64,000 nucleotides of DNA from Burkholderia humptydooensis (GCF_001513745.1 NZ_CP013380.1:558001-622000); one strand, 5' to 3'; shown: positions 50,863 to 59,771, counted from the stretch's first letter. The notes: a model not told the origin generated them from the sequence alone. Made by a program: numbers and translations.

Positions 50863-51693
50863 TTATGCTGCCGATTTGATCGCAGGCAGCGTCGCGAAGT
50901 ATGCCTCATCCGGCGTCTGATCCGCCAGGCTCGAATGGGGCCGTTTCCGGTTGTACAAGCTGATGTACTCGCCGATGGAGCGCCGGGCATGGCTGACCGA
51001 CTCATACGCCTTCAGGTAGACCTCTTCGTACTTGATGCTCCGCCAGACCCGTTCGACGAATACGTTGTCGCGCCAGCTTCCCTTGCCGTCCATCGACAGC
51101 CGGATGCCCCGACTGAGTACCGCCTCGGTGAACGCGTTGGCCGTGAACTGACTGCCCTGGTCGGTGTTCACGATGTCCGGCCGCCCGTAGCGGGCGAACG
51201 CTTCTTCCAGCGCCTCGACAGCATGTACGGCTTCCAGCGTGATCGCCACCCGATGCGCGAGAACCTTGCGGCTCGACCAGTCCACCACCGCCGTCAGGTA
51301 CACGAAGCCTCGTGCCATCGGAATGTAGGTCGTGTCGAGTGCCCACGCCTGATTCGCCCGGTCAATCTTCATGCCGCGCAGCAGGTACGGCCAGATCTTG
51401 TGCTGCGCGTTGCGACGGCTCGTGTTCGGCTTGCAGTACAACGCCTCTACGCCCATGCGCTTCATCAACGTCCGCACTCGGCGACGGCCAACCTCATGGC
51501 CTTCCCGACGCAGCAGGCGCGCCAGCATCCGCGCCCCGGCAAAGGGAAACTCCATGTGCAATTCGTCGATCCGTCGCATCAGCAACTGATCCGCTTCACT
51601 CACCGGCTGCGGTCGGTAATACACGCTCGATCTCGCCACGCCGACGAGACGGGCCTGCTGCGAAATCGGCAAAGCGTGCTTACGGTCGATCAT
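50863..51693 (-). CDS. IS3-family transposase OrfB (DDE integrase domain)
   Basis: The 276-residue protein has the HTH_21 region (FPFAGARMLARLLRREGHEVGRRRVRTLM), then the rve integrase core with WALDTTYIPM (first Asp), DIVNTDQGSQFT (second Asp) and DNVFVERVWRSIKYEEVY (Glu). All three catalytic acids are present, so it may be active. It starts at an ATGA overlap with orfA. OrfA and OrfB normally work as a frameshift fusion product in this family. Confidence 0.95.
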   Translation of the reverse strand: MIDRKHALPISQQARLVGVARSSVYYRPQPVSEADQLLMRRIDELHMEFPFAGARMLARLLRREGHEVGRRRVRTLMKRMGVEALYCKPNTSRRNAQHKIWPYLLRGMKIDRANQAWALDTTYIPMARGFVYLTAVVDWSSRKVLAHRVAITLEAVHAVEALEEAFARYGRPDIVNTDQGSQFTANAFTEAVLSRGIRLSMDGKGSWRDNVFVERVWRSIKYEEVYLKAYESVSHARRSIGEYISLYNRKRPHSSLADQTPDEAYFATLPAIKSAA

Positions 51694-51998
51694 TTCTTTG
51701 CGCTCAGCAATCCCGCCTTGTCGAGCGCGCCGCTTAAAAAATCATTTTCCAGCGTCAGTTGCCCGATCTTCGCGTGCAGCGATTTCAGATCAACCGGCGG
51801 CTCGTTCGACGGCGCACCGCCCACGCCGAACACGTCCGCCGCGCGCTCCTGCAATTGCCGTTTCCATTCCGTGATCTGGTTCGGGTGTACATCGAACTGC
51901 TGCGCCAATTCGGCCAGCGTCCGCTCGCCTTTGACCGCTGCCAGTGCCACCTTCGCTTTGAACGCCGCTGAGTGCGTCCGTCGGGTTCTCTTCGTCAT
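51690..51998 (-). CDS. IS3-family transposase OrfA
   Basis: The 102-residue protein is a helix-turn-helix DNA-binding protein (KAKVALAAVKGERTLAELAQQFDVHPNQITEWKRQL) with a leucine-zipper-like C-terminus (LKSLHAKIGQLTLENDFLSGAL). It binds IS ends and fuses to OrfB by programmed frameshifting in relatives. The stop codon overlaps the orfB ATG after an A-rich stretch (GCAAAGAAATGA). Confidence 0.93.
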   Translation of the reverse strand: MTKRTRRTHSAAFKAKVALAAVKGERTLAELAQQFDVHPNQITEWKRQLQERAADVFGVGGAPSNEPPVDLKSLHAKIGQLTLENDFLSGALDKAGLLSAKK

Positions 51999-52054
51999 CT
52001 TCCAGGTTCCTTTGCCGGCATTATCGCTGGCTCAGGCCCCGGTCGCTCCACTTA

Positions 52055-53442
52055 TCCGACTGTCCAAATTCGCGCAGCCACATCTGAATCATGTCAACGA
52101 CCGCGTCCATCGGTTGGGGCAATTCAATGAAATGCCGGATGGGTTCGAAGGAGTCCCGGGACACTTCGATTTCGTGCCGATAGCCTGAGACGAGTTGCTG
52201 GGTCAACTCGAACTGGCGTTCGCACATCACCTCCCAATCGAGGTCTTGATACGTGCTTGGCAGGGTGGACCTGAACTCGGGGCGTTGCCGCAGATAGCCA
52301 AACCGTGGCCGCACGAGCGATGCAACGAACGCGAGAAACTGATTAACGCTTTGATTGCGTTTTCCAATGCGCAACCGAGTCCAGTCGAGGAACGCCTCAA
52401 GGTAGTCCGGCACGGCAAGCCAAGCGAGGGTCTGGATAGCTTCCTCGGCGAGCCCAATGCCGCCCTGGTGGGAAGGCATGGTTAGCCAGCCGAAGTACGC
52501 CGACGTTTTCATCCAGGCGATTCTGGCCGACGCGACCTCCTGCCCCTTGTAGAAGGCCCACCAGTTGGCAGCGGTTTCAGGGGTCAGCGGGCACGGTGAA
52601 AATCTCCATTGACCGCGTTCAGTACGCCTGTACAGCGGTACAGCCGCCGTCTTGTAGCGCAGGTATTCCATCCATTGCCCGCGTAACGGCGACTCCTCGG
52701 CGGGCTTGTAGCGGAACGCGACCTTGGTGAGCTTTCCGACCATTTCGTTGTACGGGATTGGCGTGGGTGGGCCGCCGACAGCAACCTTGTGGCCGGAGAC
52801 CTTCATGCCAGAGAGGTTGAGCAGGCTATTGCGCTCCAGCCCGAAATAAGTTTCAAGGCGAAGGAGATATCGTGCATTGCTGGCGCGGGGCGTCTTGCCG
52901 CGAAGCCATCCCCAGAGCATACCCTTCGGCACCGCAGCATCTCTCGCGACGCGGGCGACGGACTGGTCGTCCAGAACGCTCTTGAGTGCCTGCATAAAGG
53001 GAGTGCCATCGCCCTGGTCGATGGCCACGCGAGTGTCATGCTCAATAACGAACTCCTTCCAGGGCCGAAGCGCAGACCGGGTGTTCGTAATGTTTCTGGC
53101 AGAGCGTCCGACCGCCTGCAAGGCGGCGACAAAGCGCTCGATAGACTCGGGATAGCGCATGCGCATCTCGTCGCCAACAACATCGTCTTCGGTCAGGCAA
53201 TTTGCTCGGAGGAAGGCGCGCAGCGCGGAGACGCGGTTCGCGGCAGTTTGCTGGTTGAGATTCTCAAGCTGCACCTTGCGGGCGTGGTCGTCCAGCATGA
53301 TGCGGTAGGTAAGGGGCACGGCCATACGGCTCCCAAGCGCCCGCCCCCTCACGCTGCTCGTCTGCGATGCTGTTAAAGACGATGGAGTGAAATACCTGCA
53401 AATCTTATAACTCGCTGATTTGTCGAGTCTTTGTGCGGTCAT
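52055..53442 (-). pseudogene. N-terminal half of IS-split large tyrosine recombinase
   Basis: About 460 residues of a large site-specific recombinase, with the core-type DNA-binding part (NRVSALRAFLRANCLTEDDVV and TNTRSALRPWKEFVIEHDTR) and a long unassigned middle containing an HTH-like DDQSVARVARDAAVPKGMLWGWLRG. The chain runs into the IS3-family element after WLREFGQS and the last residues (DKWSDRGLSQR) are IS-encoded. The catalytic half lies at 50170-50841. Intact length would be near 690 residues, larger than usual integrases. Confidence 0.75.
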
Positions 53443-54030
53443 GGCGCTCCTCCCTTCTGATTGGAGGGCGGCGCAATTGCAGGTAATACTCAGGCGAAAA
53501 AGAGGGCGTGCAGAAATCTGCGTCGCGAACCGTATAGCTCGGTGCGTGGGGCATGGCCGGCGAAATTTCTCAGGCGACGGGGAAATGAACCAGAAACGTG
53601 GGGGCTACGGCGCTGCCGCACCTGCAGGAGAGGAAACAGGGCTCGACTGGCTGGACGCTCGGCCCAGTAATTGGCACCTGGGGGGCGCCTCACACCTGCC
53701 GGTGTGCCCCGTTAGTGGTTCCGCCCAAAGGGCACAGTCCGGCGTGGGCGCCGGCCTGCGACTCCGGCCCGATAGGCCTCCGTCGCCCTCCGGATGCTGA
53801 CCGTCCTGGCGGACGTCGAAGCGACGCTCGACATTGCTCCGAACGCTCCCGTGTGGCGCGGTTGAGGGACGGCGTTGCGCTTCCGGGACGGCGCGTACTC
53901 GTCGGTACGGCGCCATCGTGAAAATGTGTCAATTCGCTGGCTAAGCAGCCGCTACATGCAGTCACCCGATGGACAAACACATTCTTCTGACCTAATAATT
54001 CGCGTGGCGATAATGACGTAGAGAGACGTC
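53443..54030. other. Gene-poor stretch upstream of effector cassette
   Basis: No convincing gene is seen in these 588 bases. Short frames on both strands are without domain or ribosome site. The final part (about 53930-54030) is AT-richer, with GAGAG just before the next start, and is the likely promoter region of the following gene. Confidence 0.35.
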
Positions 54031-54696
54031 TTGATAACACGAACAGCACAAAGCGATTTTTCGCCCGGGCAGGTATTTTTCCCTGAGCCATCCCTGTATC
54101 TGGTGGCGAACTATGAGCCTCGCCCGGACAATCCGAATTGGGTCAACGTGTTGTGCGAACGGCACGATGGGGGCGACGCAATCTGCGCATACCTCTCGCC
54201 GGTGGATGCCATGCTCGATGCAATCTTCGCCTCGAAGCAAGGCAAGCGCTACTACGCAATTCCCGCTAGCGGATTCGTTCCGACGACATTCATTGACGAC
54301 AACAACGGTCGTCTTGCGCTCGACGTGCACCTGGGCTGGCCGGCGCGGAACGGCCAGTTGATTGCCCGGCGCAACGGCAAGCCCGTCTCCTGCGCTTCGC
54401 ATCACGAGATGCAGGTTCTACCCGAGCACGCTCATCACATCGCGTTCAGACTTGAACAGGGCACCCTGGCAGTTCTCGACGAGCTATATATGAGCGCCGG
54501 CCTGTTTGCGTATCGAGAGTCGTTCAACACGATGATGGGCTGGCCTGAAACGCGCCGCAACCGAGCCGTTACGGCGGCCGTGCAAAAGATGGGCGGCCTC
54601 GCGCCGGCGGAGAGCGAGTACAACCAGATGGCGCTCTACGACGCCGAGTTCGAGCAGTGGCATTTTGTATCCCCCGCGCCACTGGCAAAGCTTTGA
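54031..54696 (+). CDS. Hypothetical protein preceding the PAAR cassette
   Basis: A 221-residue soluble protein starts at TTG 54031 behind GAGAG. It has no recognised domain: an alpha/beta sequence with YLVANYEPRPDNPNWVNVLCERHDGGDAIC, LSPVDAMLDAIFA and a C-terminal helical region (AESEYNQMALYDAEFEQWHFV). It lies 105 bases before the PAAR gene on the same strand, so an accessory role in the effector cassette, such as chaperone or adaptor, is possible but not shown. Confidence 0.6.
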   Translation: MITRTAQSDFSPGQVFFPEPSLYLVANYEPRPDNPNWVNVLCERHDGGDAICAYLSPVDAMLDAIFASKQGKRYYAIPASGFVPTTFIDDNNGRLALDVHLGWPARNGQLIARRNGKPVSCASHHEMQVLPEHAHHIAFRLEQGTLAVLDELYMSAGLFAYRESFNTMMGWPETRRNRAVTAAVQKMGGLAPAESEYNQMALYDAEFEQWHFVSPAPLAKL

Positions 54697-54801
54697 CTCG
54701 ACGACTGAAGTTGTTGGTTTCCCCGCAAGAACGGATTTGCGGGAAGCCAGGATGGTTCTACGGCCACTAGCCTGTTCAACGTTTTTAAAGGTATCACCAG
54801 C

Positions 54802-55341
54802 ATGAGGCGCAGCTACTTGATGGTGGGCGACAAGTCGTCTGCCAACGGAACGGTGATTGAAGGGGTGCCTATGACGACCCATCACGGCACCGAACCGACC
54901 TTTCTCGGTGCGCAGGTGACTTGTCCGGCCTGCAAATCCGTCGGCCGTATTGTCCCGACGGGGCCACGCTGGCCGGGTTCAATGATGGGTAAGGAGCCAG
55001 CGCTGGAAGGTGACATTTGCGCCTGTAAATGCGACCCGCCCCCGGTGATGATTGCCTCTCAAACCGACATGTACATGACCTTCGAGAGCAATCATTTGGC
55101 CGAGCTCGGTTTTGCGCCAAGCGGCGAGCTGATTGAGCACGCGTTCAAGACGCACGACCAGCACTTTCGGATTATCAACAGCGACGGGGAACCAGTGGAA
55201 GGGTTGCCTTATATGCTCAAGAGCGCGGATGGAAAAACCGTGCAAGGCATTACATCAGCGAACGGGAAAACCGAACTCATCTCGGCTGACCAAGCGCATG
55301 ATGTCCAGTTCTTTCTTCACTTGGCGGGAGGGAGTGAGTAA
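54802..55341 (+). CDS. PAAR-domain protein with C-terminal extension (T6SS)
   Basis: The N-terminal 85 residues form a PAAR domain (SYLMVGDKSSANGTVIEG, LGAQVTCPACKSVGRI, CKCDPPPVMIAS). PAAR proteins sharpen the VgrG spike tip of type VI secretion systems and carry effectors. The C-terminal 90 residues (QHFRIINSDGEPVEGLPYML to QGITSANGKTELIS) resemble a short beta-sandwich adaptor. The next gene overlaps its stop by one base, implying that the adjacent papain-like protein is its cargo. No other T6SS genes occur in the window. Confidence 0.88.
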   Translation: MRRSYLMVGDKSSANGTVIEGVPMTTHHGTEPTFLGAQVTCPACKSVGRIVPTGPRWPGSMMGKEPALEGDICACKCDPPPVMIASQTDMYMTFESNHLAELGFAPSGELIEHAFKTHDQHFRIINSDGEPVEGLPYMLKSADGKTVQGITSANGKTELISADQAHDVQFFLHLAGGSE

Positions 55342-56156
55342 TGCAACTGGCCAACGCGCTGATGACCCCCAAGGACGAACGTAAGGCCGTCACGGTTCAA
55401 CACAAAATCTACTGGATTCACCGGCATGAATGGAATGCCCAGTGGATAGCTCAATACCATGCTGCAGTACCCGCATTGGCCAAGGAAATACAGGCTCGAA
55501 AGGTCGATATGTCGAAGCTGGAGAGCGAACCCATCGACGGGTCACCTACCGGTGGAAATGACACGAACCGATTTACCTGTGAGGATTTCGCCTTCGAAAT
55601 TCTCATTGAGTTTGCCTCCCGCAACAAGTTGCCCTTGAAAATCAAGACCGGCTCCGCGGTCTTTAAAAACATCGACATGGACTATCAGTCCGGAAACAAG
55701 ACGGCTCCGCCGACACCGGCTGGATTTGCTCTTGATGTCGCTTATGCCAGCGGCGCGCCCGACGTGCTGAAAAACTCGCTCCCTGTAGCGGACAGTGACC
55801 TGTTGCCAGGCGACCTCTTCGTCGAATTTAACGGCGGGCATATCCAGGTCGTAACCGGCGCGGGGCCAAGGCGGATAGAAATCATGCAGGGCAACTTCCC
55901 TGGACCGGGCGAGACACCCCGCCGAAAGTGGACAAGCTATCTGGAACTCGGTCCCTGGATTCGCGCGACGAATACTGGCAACCGGGAAAGCTCGAACTAC
56001 CTGGGCTCTCCTGTTCAGAATGCCGTGTACGAGCAGCGCAATGGCAAGTGGATGTATCAGCGTCTCTACGGCGACTATCGAGACTGGGACGCCGATGTCT
56101 GGGGAAGCATGAACAAGCACGTGCGCTGGAACTTCGCCGAGTTCAACAACCTATGA
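55341..56156 (+). CDS. Probable T6SS effector with papain-like amidase features
   Basis: The 271-residue protein has a candidate catalytic cysteine in RFTCEDFAFEILIEFA (Cys 80) and histidine in LLPGDLFVEFNGGHIQVVTG (His 167). The PGDL...GGHIQVV pattern resembles NlpC/P60 and CHAP amidases, which cleave peptidoglycan peptides. No signal peptide or membrane segment is present, as expected for PAAR-delivered cargo. Two membrane proteins follow directly and would be antidotes. The amidase activity is inferred from motifs only. Confidence 0.65.
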   Translation: MQLANALMTPKDERKAVTVQHKIYWIHRHEWNAQWIAQYHAAVPALAKEIQARKVDMSKLESEPIDGSPTGGNDTNRFTCEDFAFEILIEFASRNKLPLKIKTGSAVFKNIDMDYQSGNKTAPPTPAGFALDVAYASGAPDVLKNSLPVADSDLLPGDLFVEFNGGHIQVVTGAGPRRIEIMQGNFPGPGETPRRKWTSYLELGPWIRATNTGNRESSNYLGSPVQNAVYEQRNGKWMYQRLYGDYRDWDADVWGSMNKHVRWNFAEFNNL

Positions 56157-56506
56157 AACTGAGACTCACCGTTGCTATGCTTGCGGCGCTCGTGCTGTGC
56201 TACGTCGCAGCTGGCGTCCCTTCCATCGGCTTGCTCCTCAAGCCTTCCGTAATAGGAGAGGGCCTCGCATTGAAGCCAATCACCTATCATTGGGCTAACC
56301 GACTGGACCGCGCGATACCGGAAGCGGAATTGCTGGCGAGCCGTTTTTATGTCTTGGTGTTGGCGGCCATCAGCTTGGCAGCGAGTGGATTGGTGTTCCG
56401 AGGTGCGCGCACCGGCAAGAGCTTCGCATTTGTGCTTGGGTGGTCCGTTGCATTGCTCGTCATCCTGCTCTACGCGCAAACTCAAGCTTTCTATACGGTC
56501 GGCTAA
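56153..56506 (+). CDS. Membrane protein, candidate immunity 1
   Basis: The 117-residue protein has three predicted transmembrane helices: near residues 4-22 (TVAMLAALVLCYVAAGV), 65-83 (RFYVLVLAAISLAASGLVF) and 93-112 (FAFVLGWSVALLVILLYAQ). It overlaps the effector stop by ATGA, which guarantees co-expression with the toxin. An inner-membrane antidote with a periplasm-exposed loop would fit a peptidoglycan-targeting effector. No family was recognised. Confidence 0.6.
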   Translation: MKLRLTVAMLAALVLCYVAAGVPSIGLLLKPSVIGEGLALKPITYHWANRLDRAIPEAELLASRFYVLVLAAISLAASGLVFRGARTGKSFAFVLGWSVALLVILLYAQTQAFYTVG

Positions 56507-56509
56507 CTT

Positions 56510-56854
56510 ATGAAGAAGCGGACGCAAATCGTGCTGGCGACAGCGGCATCCATCCTCTCCCTGGTGGGCATGGTCTTCAGCGTTGGTGCGCTGCTTTCCC
56601 TCAGGAGCGTCGACCAACTCCATCACCTGCTGAGCTACGATTACCTCAGCTTTGTGGATGGTCAGACTGCCGGCGGTCTGGCGACTGACTTCTTCACGGG
56701 TATCGCGTTGGTGCTCATCGGGAGCATTCTGTTCACCAAAACCCAGCGGGCTGGTGACGTAGGCAAGGCGGTAGCCAGCTTCCTGCTCCTGTTCATTGCA
56801 TTTACTCTCATCTACGCCTGCCTGAACCCTCGCATCGGTGTTCGGCCGTATTGA
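56510..56854 (+). CDS. Membrane protein, candidate immunity 2
   Basis: The 114-residue protein begins three bases after the previous gene and has three likely transmembrane helices (IVLATAASILSLVGMVFSVGAL, FFTGIALVLIGSILF, ASFLLLFIAFTLIYAC). It resembles the preceding protein in size and topology but not obviously in sequence. Either a second antidote or a partner of the first; no family was recognised. Confidence 0.55.
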   Translation: MKKRTQIVLATAASILSLVGMVFSVGALLSLRSVDQLHHLLSYDYLSFVDGQTAGGLATDFFTGIALVLIGSILFTKTQRAGDVGKAVASFLLLFIAFTLIYACLNPRIGVRPY

Positions 56855-57000
56855 AGGTTCTGATACGGAGTTCGCCAAGCATACGGACTACGCTGAACGC
56901 ACCCGTCGAAACGCTTTAACACATCGTTGGAGCCCGTGAGCGTGACCGCTGGCCGGTCGGTGTGTAGTGCCGGGCTGACGGGCGTGGTCATTGAAACGTC

Positions 57001-57507
57001 TCAACGACGGGTTTGTTGTCGTTCCCGACGACGGGGGCGGTTATTTCCGGCCATCATCTGTACGACCGACGGGTTGGCCTGCGAAAAATGCTCGATTTCT
57101 GCTTGGTAGCCGTATAGCCGGTGGAGCGCCAGGGCGATGGCGCATGACCGTGAATAGCCGCCCTCGCAGTGAACGACTACCGACAACACCTCCATCGGCA
57201 GCGCCTCGACGAAAGAGTGAATCGCCTGAGCTTGCTCCGCGGTGAATGCGTGTGCGAGCTTGCCTCGCGACTTGTTCGAGAGGTTCGGGCTCAGGAAATC
57301 GACGTCCGCAAAACTGAGCCGTAGCAGATGGGCGAAGCCATCTAGGCTGGCTAGTGGGCGCTCCGGCGCGGTGACCGAGATGACGGCAATCGACGGTAGC
57401 CGCGGCAGCTTCTCGGCGTCGCCACGCGGCAGCGCGAATACCTGGCGCGAACCATTCGCCGGCGGCTTGTACAGCTTGCCCACAACCTCTTGAAGTCGCT
57501 GGACCAT
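57001..57507 (-). CDS. Dual-specificity/tyrosine phosphatase-like protein
   Basis: The 168-residue protein has the cysteine phosphatase loop HCEGGYSRS (Cys 114, Arg 120), matching the HCxxGxxRS signature. The C-terminus is basic (NNRPRRRERQQTRR). Cysteine-phosphatase-like genes often accompany replication genes in mobile islands. It lies 67 bases downstream of the TrfA-like gene on the same strand and probably shares its transcript. Substrate unknown. Confidence 0.75.
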   Translation of the reverse strand: MVQRLQEVVGKLYKPPANGSRQVFALPRGDAEKLPRLPSIAVISVTAPERPLASLDGFAHLLRLSFADVDFLSPNLSNKSRGKLAHAFTAEQAQAIHSFVEALPMEVLSVVVHCEGGYSRSCAIALALHRLYGYQAEIEHFSQANPSVVQMMAGNNRPRRRERQQTRR

Positions 57508-57574
57508 CGGCTGGATACTAGAAACTTAGAGAGAGGGGGCAGCGGCGGCGCATATGATGCCGCGAGCTGGCGGC

Positions 57575-58483
57575 CTAAATGTCGTCATCAATGTCATGCT
57601 CGTAGACTTGTTCAGAAATTGCCTCCCGGGTTTTGGACTTTCCTACACGTGCAGGAGCGCAATCACCCTTTTCCACGACGATTTTTCCCGCATGGACGCC
57701 TTGCGTTTCGAGTTCGCATTTGGGCCACCCAGTCACGAGCTTGACAGCAGCGAGAGCAGGAAGCAACACGTCGAGCCACTTGCTTTGCTGCATTCCCTGT
57801 CGTCCCACCAGCGGCAGCAACGTCTCCGGAAGCATGGGATAAGGGGTCGACCATGTCGAGAAAAGGGCGTGCAAGCCTTTCGCGAGGGGTTTGCCGTCAA
57901 GGAGCCGCCGCTGTGACCGCCGGAGAATCGTCCACTGATTACCGTCGAACAGTCGGGCCAGTTCGACATCGAGCAGAATGTCATAGTCCTCGCCGGCCGC
58001 CGTCGTTTTATCGAGTTGATGCATCTTGAGAATGAGCCGGGACTTGCCAGACAAAAGGCCATGCACCGAAAACTCGAACTCGGCGCGGTAGAGGCGGTCC
58101 AGCGATTCATCCAGAAGCTTCCGGGTCTTGCCGCCGGCGCTGCGTTCGAGCGCCCTTGGCAACTCGGCGCGACTGAACACGACGTGGGACTCGCGGCACG
58201 TTTCGTTGCCGCTGACAAATACACGCCTCAGAAGCTCATAGAAGACATCGGCGTCACCCTGGTCGAGTTGGTGGCCAGCCGTCTGGAAGACCTCAATGTC
58301 GCTCGTTGATGGCAACCGGGTTCGTTCGCGATACAGAGGCCGTTCGGCATGGCTACGATAGAACCGCGTACTGAAGATGGCGCTACGCGCGAGCGCGTGC
58401 GCCGTCACCAGGTTATTGTTCAACCCGTGCTTGAGTCGCAGTTTCGGCCACGTCACTGGGCTGGCGTTCTGGAGGGCGGTCAT
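57575..58483 (-). CDS. TrfA-like plasmid replication initiator
   Basis: The protein of about 302 residues resembles TrfA initiators of IncP plasmids: VTWPKLRLKHGLNNNLVTAHALARSAIFST at the N-terminus, DVFYELLRRVFVSGNE, LDESLDRLYRAEFEFSVHG, YDILLDVELARLFDGNQWTIL, and a C-terminal winged-helix domain. TrfA binds iterons and opens the origin. ATG 58483 with GAGAGA upstream is the start. Three iteron-like repeats lie 82-137 bases upstream, so this is a complete-looking minimal replicon. No plasmid partition or transfer genes are adjacent. Confidence 0.82.
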   Translation of the reverse strand: MTALQNASPVTWPKLRLKHGLNNNLVTAHALARSAIFSTRFYRSHAERPLYRERTRLPSTSDIEVFQTAGHQLDQGDADVFYELLRRVFVSGNETCRESHVVFSRAELPRALERSAGGKTRKLLDESLDRLYRAEFEFSVHGLLSGKSRLILKMHQLDKTTAAGEDYDILLDVELARLFDGNQWTILRRSQRRLLDGKPLAKGLHALFSTWSTPYPMLPETLLPLVGRQGMQQSKWLDVLLPALAAVKLVTGWPKCELETQGVHAGKIVVEKGDCAPARVGKSKTREAISEQVYEHDIDDDI

Positions 58484-58564
58484 TGCATCTCTCTCGTGTA
58501 GTCCCGTGGCCGCCCAACGGACGGCAGGTAGTATAGCTGCGGAATCATTCATGCCGGCCAGTCA

Positions 58565-58620
58565 GGGGACTTGCGGATAATGCCGCCGGGACTTGCGGAT
58601 GAAATGTGGGGACTTGCGGA
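58565..58620 (+). repeat. Iteron array (GGGACTTGCGGA x3), candidate oriV
   Basis: Exact GGGACTTGCGGA copies begin at 58566, 58588 and 58609, spaced 22 and 21 bases, two DNA turns, in direct orientation. They lie just upstream of the TrfA-like gene, as iterons do. A following A/T-richer stretch (AGAAAAAATTGCC near 58633) could be the melting region. CRISPR was rejected because spacers are only 9-10 bases. Confidence 0.75.
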
Positions 58621-59115
58621 ACGGCGCGCAGAAAAAATTGCCAGCGAATAGTGCGGATTCTTCCTGGCGCTGGCCGGGCAATTCATAAAAAGGAGAATTT
58701 CAAACAAGGCGCTGTGGGGCAGGGCAGCTCGCTCCGCTCGCGGCTGCTAACACGCGGCGTCTTCGCTCGCTCTGCGGGCGGACATCATCCGCCCTCGCGG
58801 CACTGGCTTGCCAGGACGGGCGGGATTGCGGAAACGGGTGTGCAAATGCTTCCGCCCGTGGCTTCCCGCGGCGGTCGCTTCCGAGGTGCCGTGCCGGCCC
58901 CTGGTAGCAGGAAGGGCAACCGGTGCGCAGTCGGCTACGGTCGCGGGATGCAGCCCGCTCGTTCAAGTCATTTGGCAAATTTGGGTGCAGGGACTTATGG
59001 CTAATGGCGAGCGCTGTTGGACGGGCACGGACTATCGACGTACTCGTGGCGGCAGCTTTTCGTCGGCTGTCGCTACTTGGCGCGGAAACACCGGTTGCGC
59101 CCCGCCCATGCTCTG
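58621..59115. other. Replication-module downstream stretch
   Basis: No gene was recognised in these 495 bases. Two opposite-strand frames (58606-59004 and 58700-59149) are of equal quality and have no domain or ribosome site. The region may belong to the origin. Confidence 0.3.
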
Positions 59116-59442
59116 CTAGAACCGGAGCTTTTGTTGCTTGGCTGCGCAAACGCCCGTTGCGCGCGCCGGATGGTCAAAGCGGCTGATAGCTGTAGCGTAC
59201 GAAAATTCGCCGCTCGACCGTGATACCCGGAAGATGTCATTCGAGAAGTGCCAACCCCGGACGACATACTCGGTGCCTTCCTCGGCGAGCTTCTCGACTG
59301 GCACCTCAATCACCTTCCCTTTCGGAAAATAGCTGGTCGTCGATTCTTCCGCCTTGCAGAGCAGTTGCGTGAATTCCGTGCAGTGAGCCGCGAGCGAAAA
59401 CAAAAACAAGGCCGCAGCCAAGGAGATTTTCTTGAGCGTCAT
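59116..59442 (-). CDS. Small periplasmic protein, unknown
   Basis: The 108-residue protein has a signal peptide (MTLKKISLAAALFLFSLAAHC, cleavage near AHC-TEF) and three cysteines. The mature part (TEFTQLLCKAEESTTSYFPKGKVIEVPVEKLAEEGTEYVVRG) has no recognised domain. ATG 59442 was chosen because upstream in-frame starts would bury the signal sequence. A CTACG palindrome lies about 240 bases upstream in its promoter region. Function unknown. Confidence 0.6.
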   Translation of the reverse strand: MTLKKISLAAALFLFSLAAHCTEFTQLLCKAEESTTSYFPKGKVIEVPVEKLAEEGTEYVVRGWHFSNDIFRVSRSSGEFSYATAISRFDHPARATGVCAAKQQKLRF

Positions 59443-59682
59443 AACGTTGTCGAACTGCATAGCCTTTTGATGCCGAATCCAGCATGGCATTGCGAAATGC
59501 TCGAGAGCCGACTCAGGTACTGCAGGCGACGCGCATCGCGTACGCCGCTTCCCACCGCCGTTGTCGGGGTCGTTCGTTGGCCGTTCCCTCCTGGCCGCGG
59601 GCTCGGTCGTTGTGCCAGCCGCGCTCGCAGTCCTCCGATTGGCGGGCCCGTGCGCTCCAATCGGTACACTCAGCCACGCATT

Positions 59683-59697
59683 CTACGAATAACGTAG
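59683..59697. promoter_or_regulatory. Palindromic operator-like site CTACG-N5-CGTAG
   Basis: CTACGAATAACGTAG is a perfect 5-bp inverted repeat. An almost identical site occurs at 60597 near the XRE regulator gene. It probably binds that regulator and could control the small periplasmic protein gene on the minus strand. Confidence 0.6.
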
Positions 59698-59771
59698 GTA
59701 AGCGACAAGTACAACCTTTCGAATCTCGTAGGTCGGAGCGCCGGTTGCCAACGACGGGGCAGCAGGGAGGT

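Larger units (their letters stand above)
50842..52054 (-). mobile_element. IS3-family insertion sequence
   Basis: The element is about 1.2 kb with orfA and orfB on the minus strand. Its ends show imperfect inverted repeats: from 50842 TAAGTGGAACGTCCGAGGCA, and on the other strand from 52054 TAAGTGGAGCGACCGGGGCC, 16 of 20 bases alike. Classical IS3 ends begin TG, so the true tip may be TGGA four bases in. No clear target duplication was found. It interrupts the large recombinase gene. Confidence 0.8.

Noticed and set aside
58565..58620. CRISPR array
   Set aside because: Repeat unit is 12 bases with 9-10 base spacers, far below CRISPR dimensions; fits iterons.
58606..59149. Two overlapping opposite frames downstream of the iterons
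   Set aside because: No domain, no ribosome site and conflicting strands; treated as origin-adjacent non-coding DNA.
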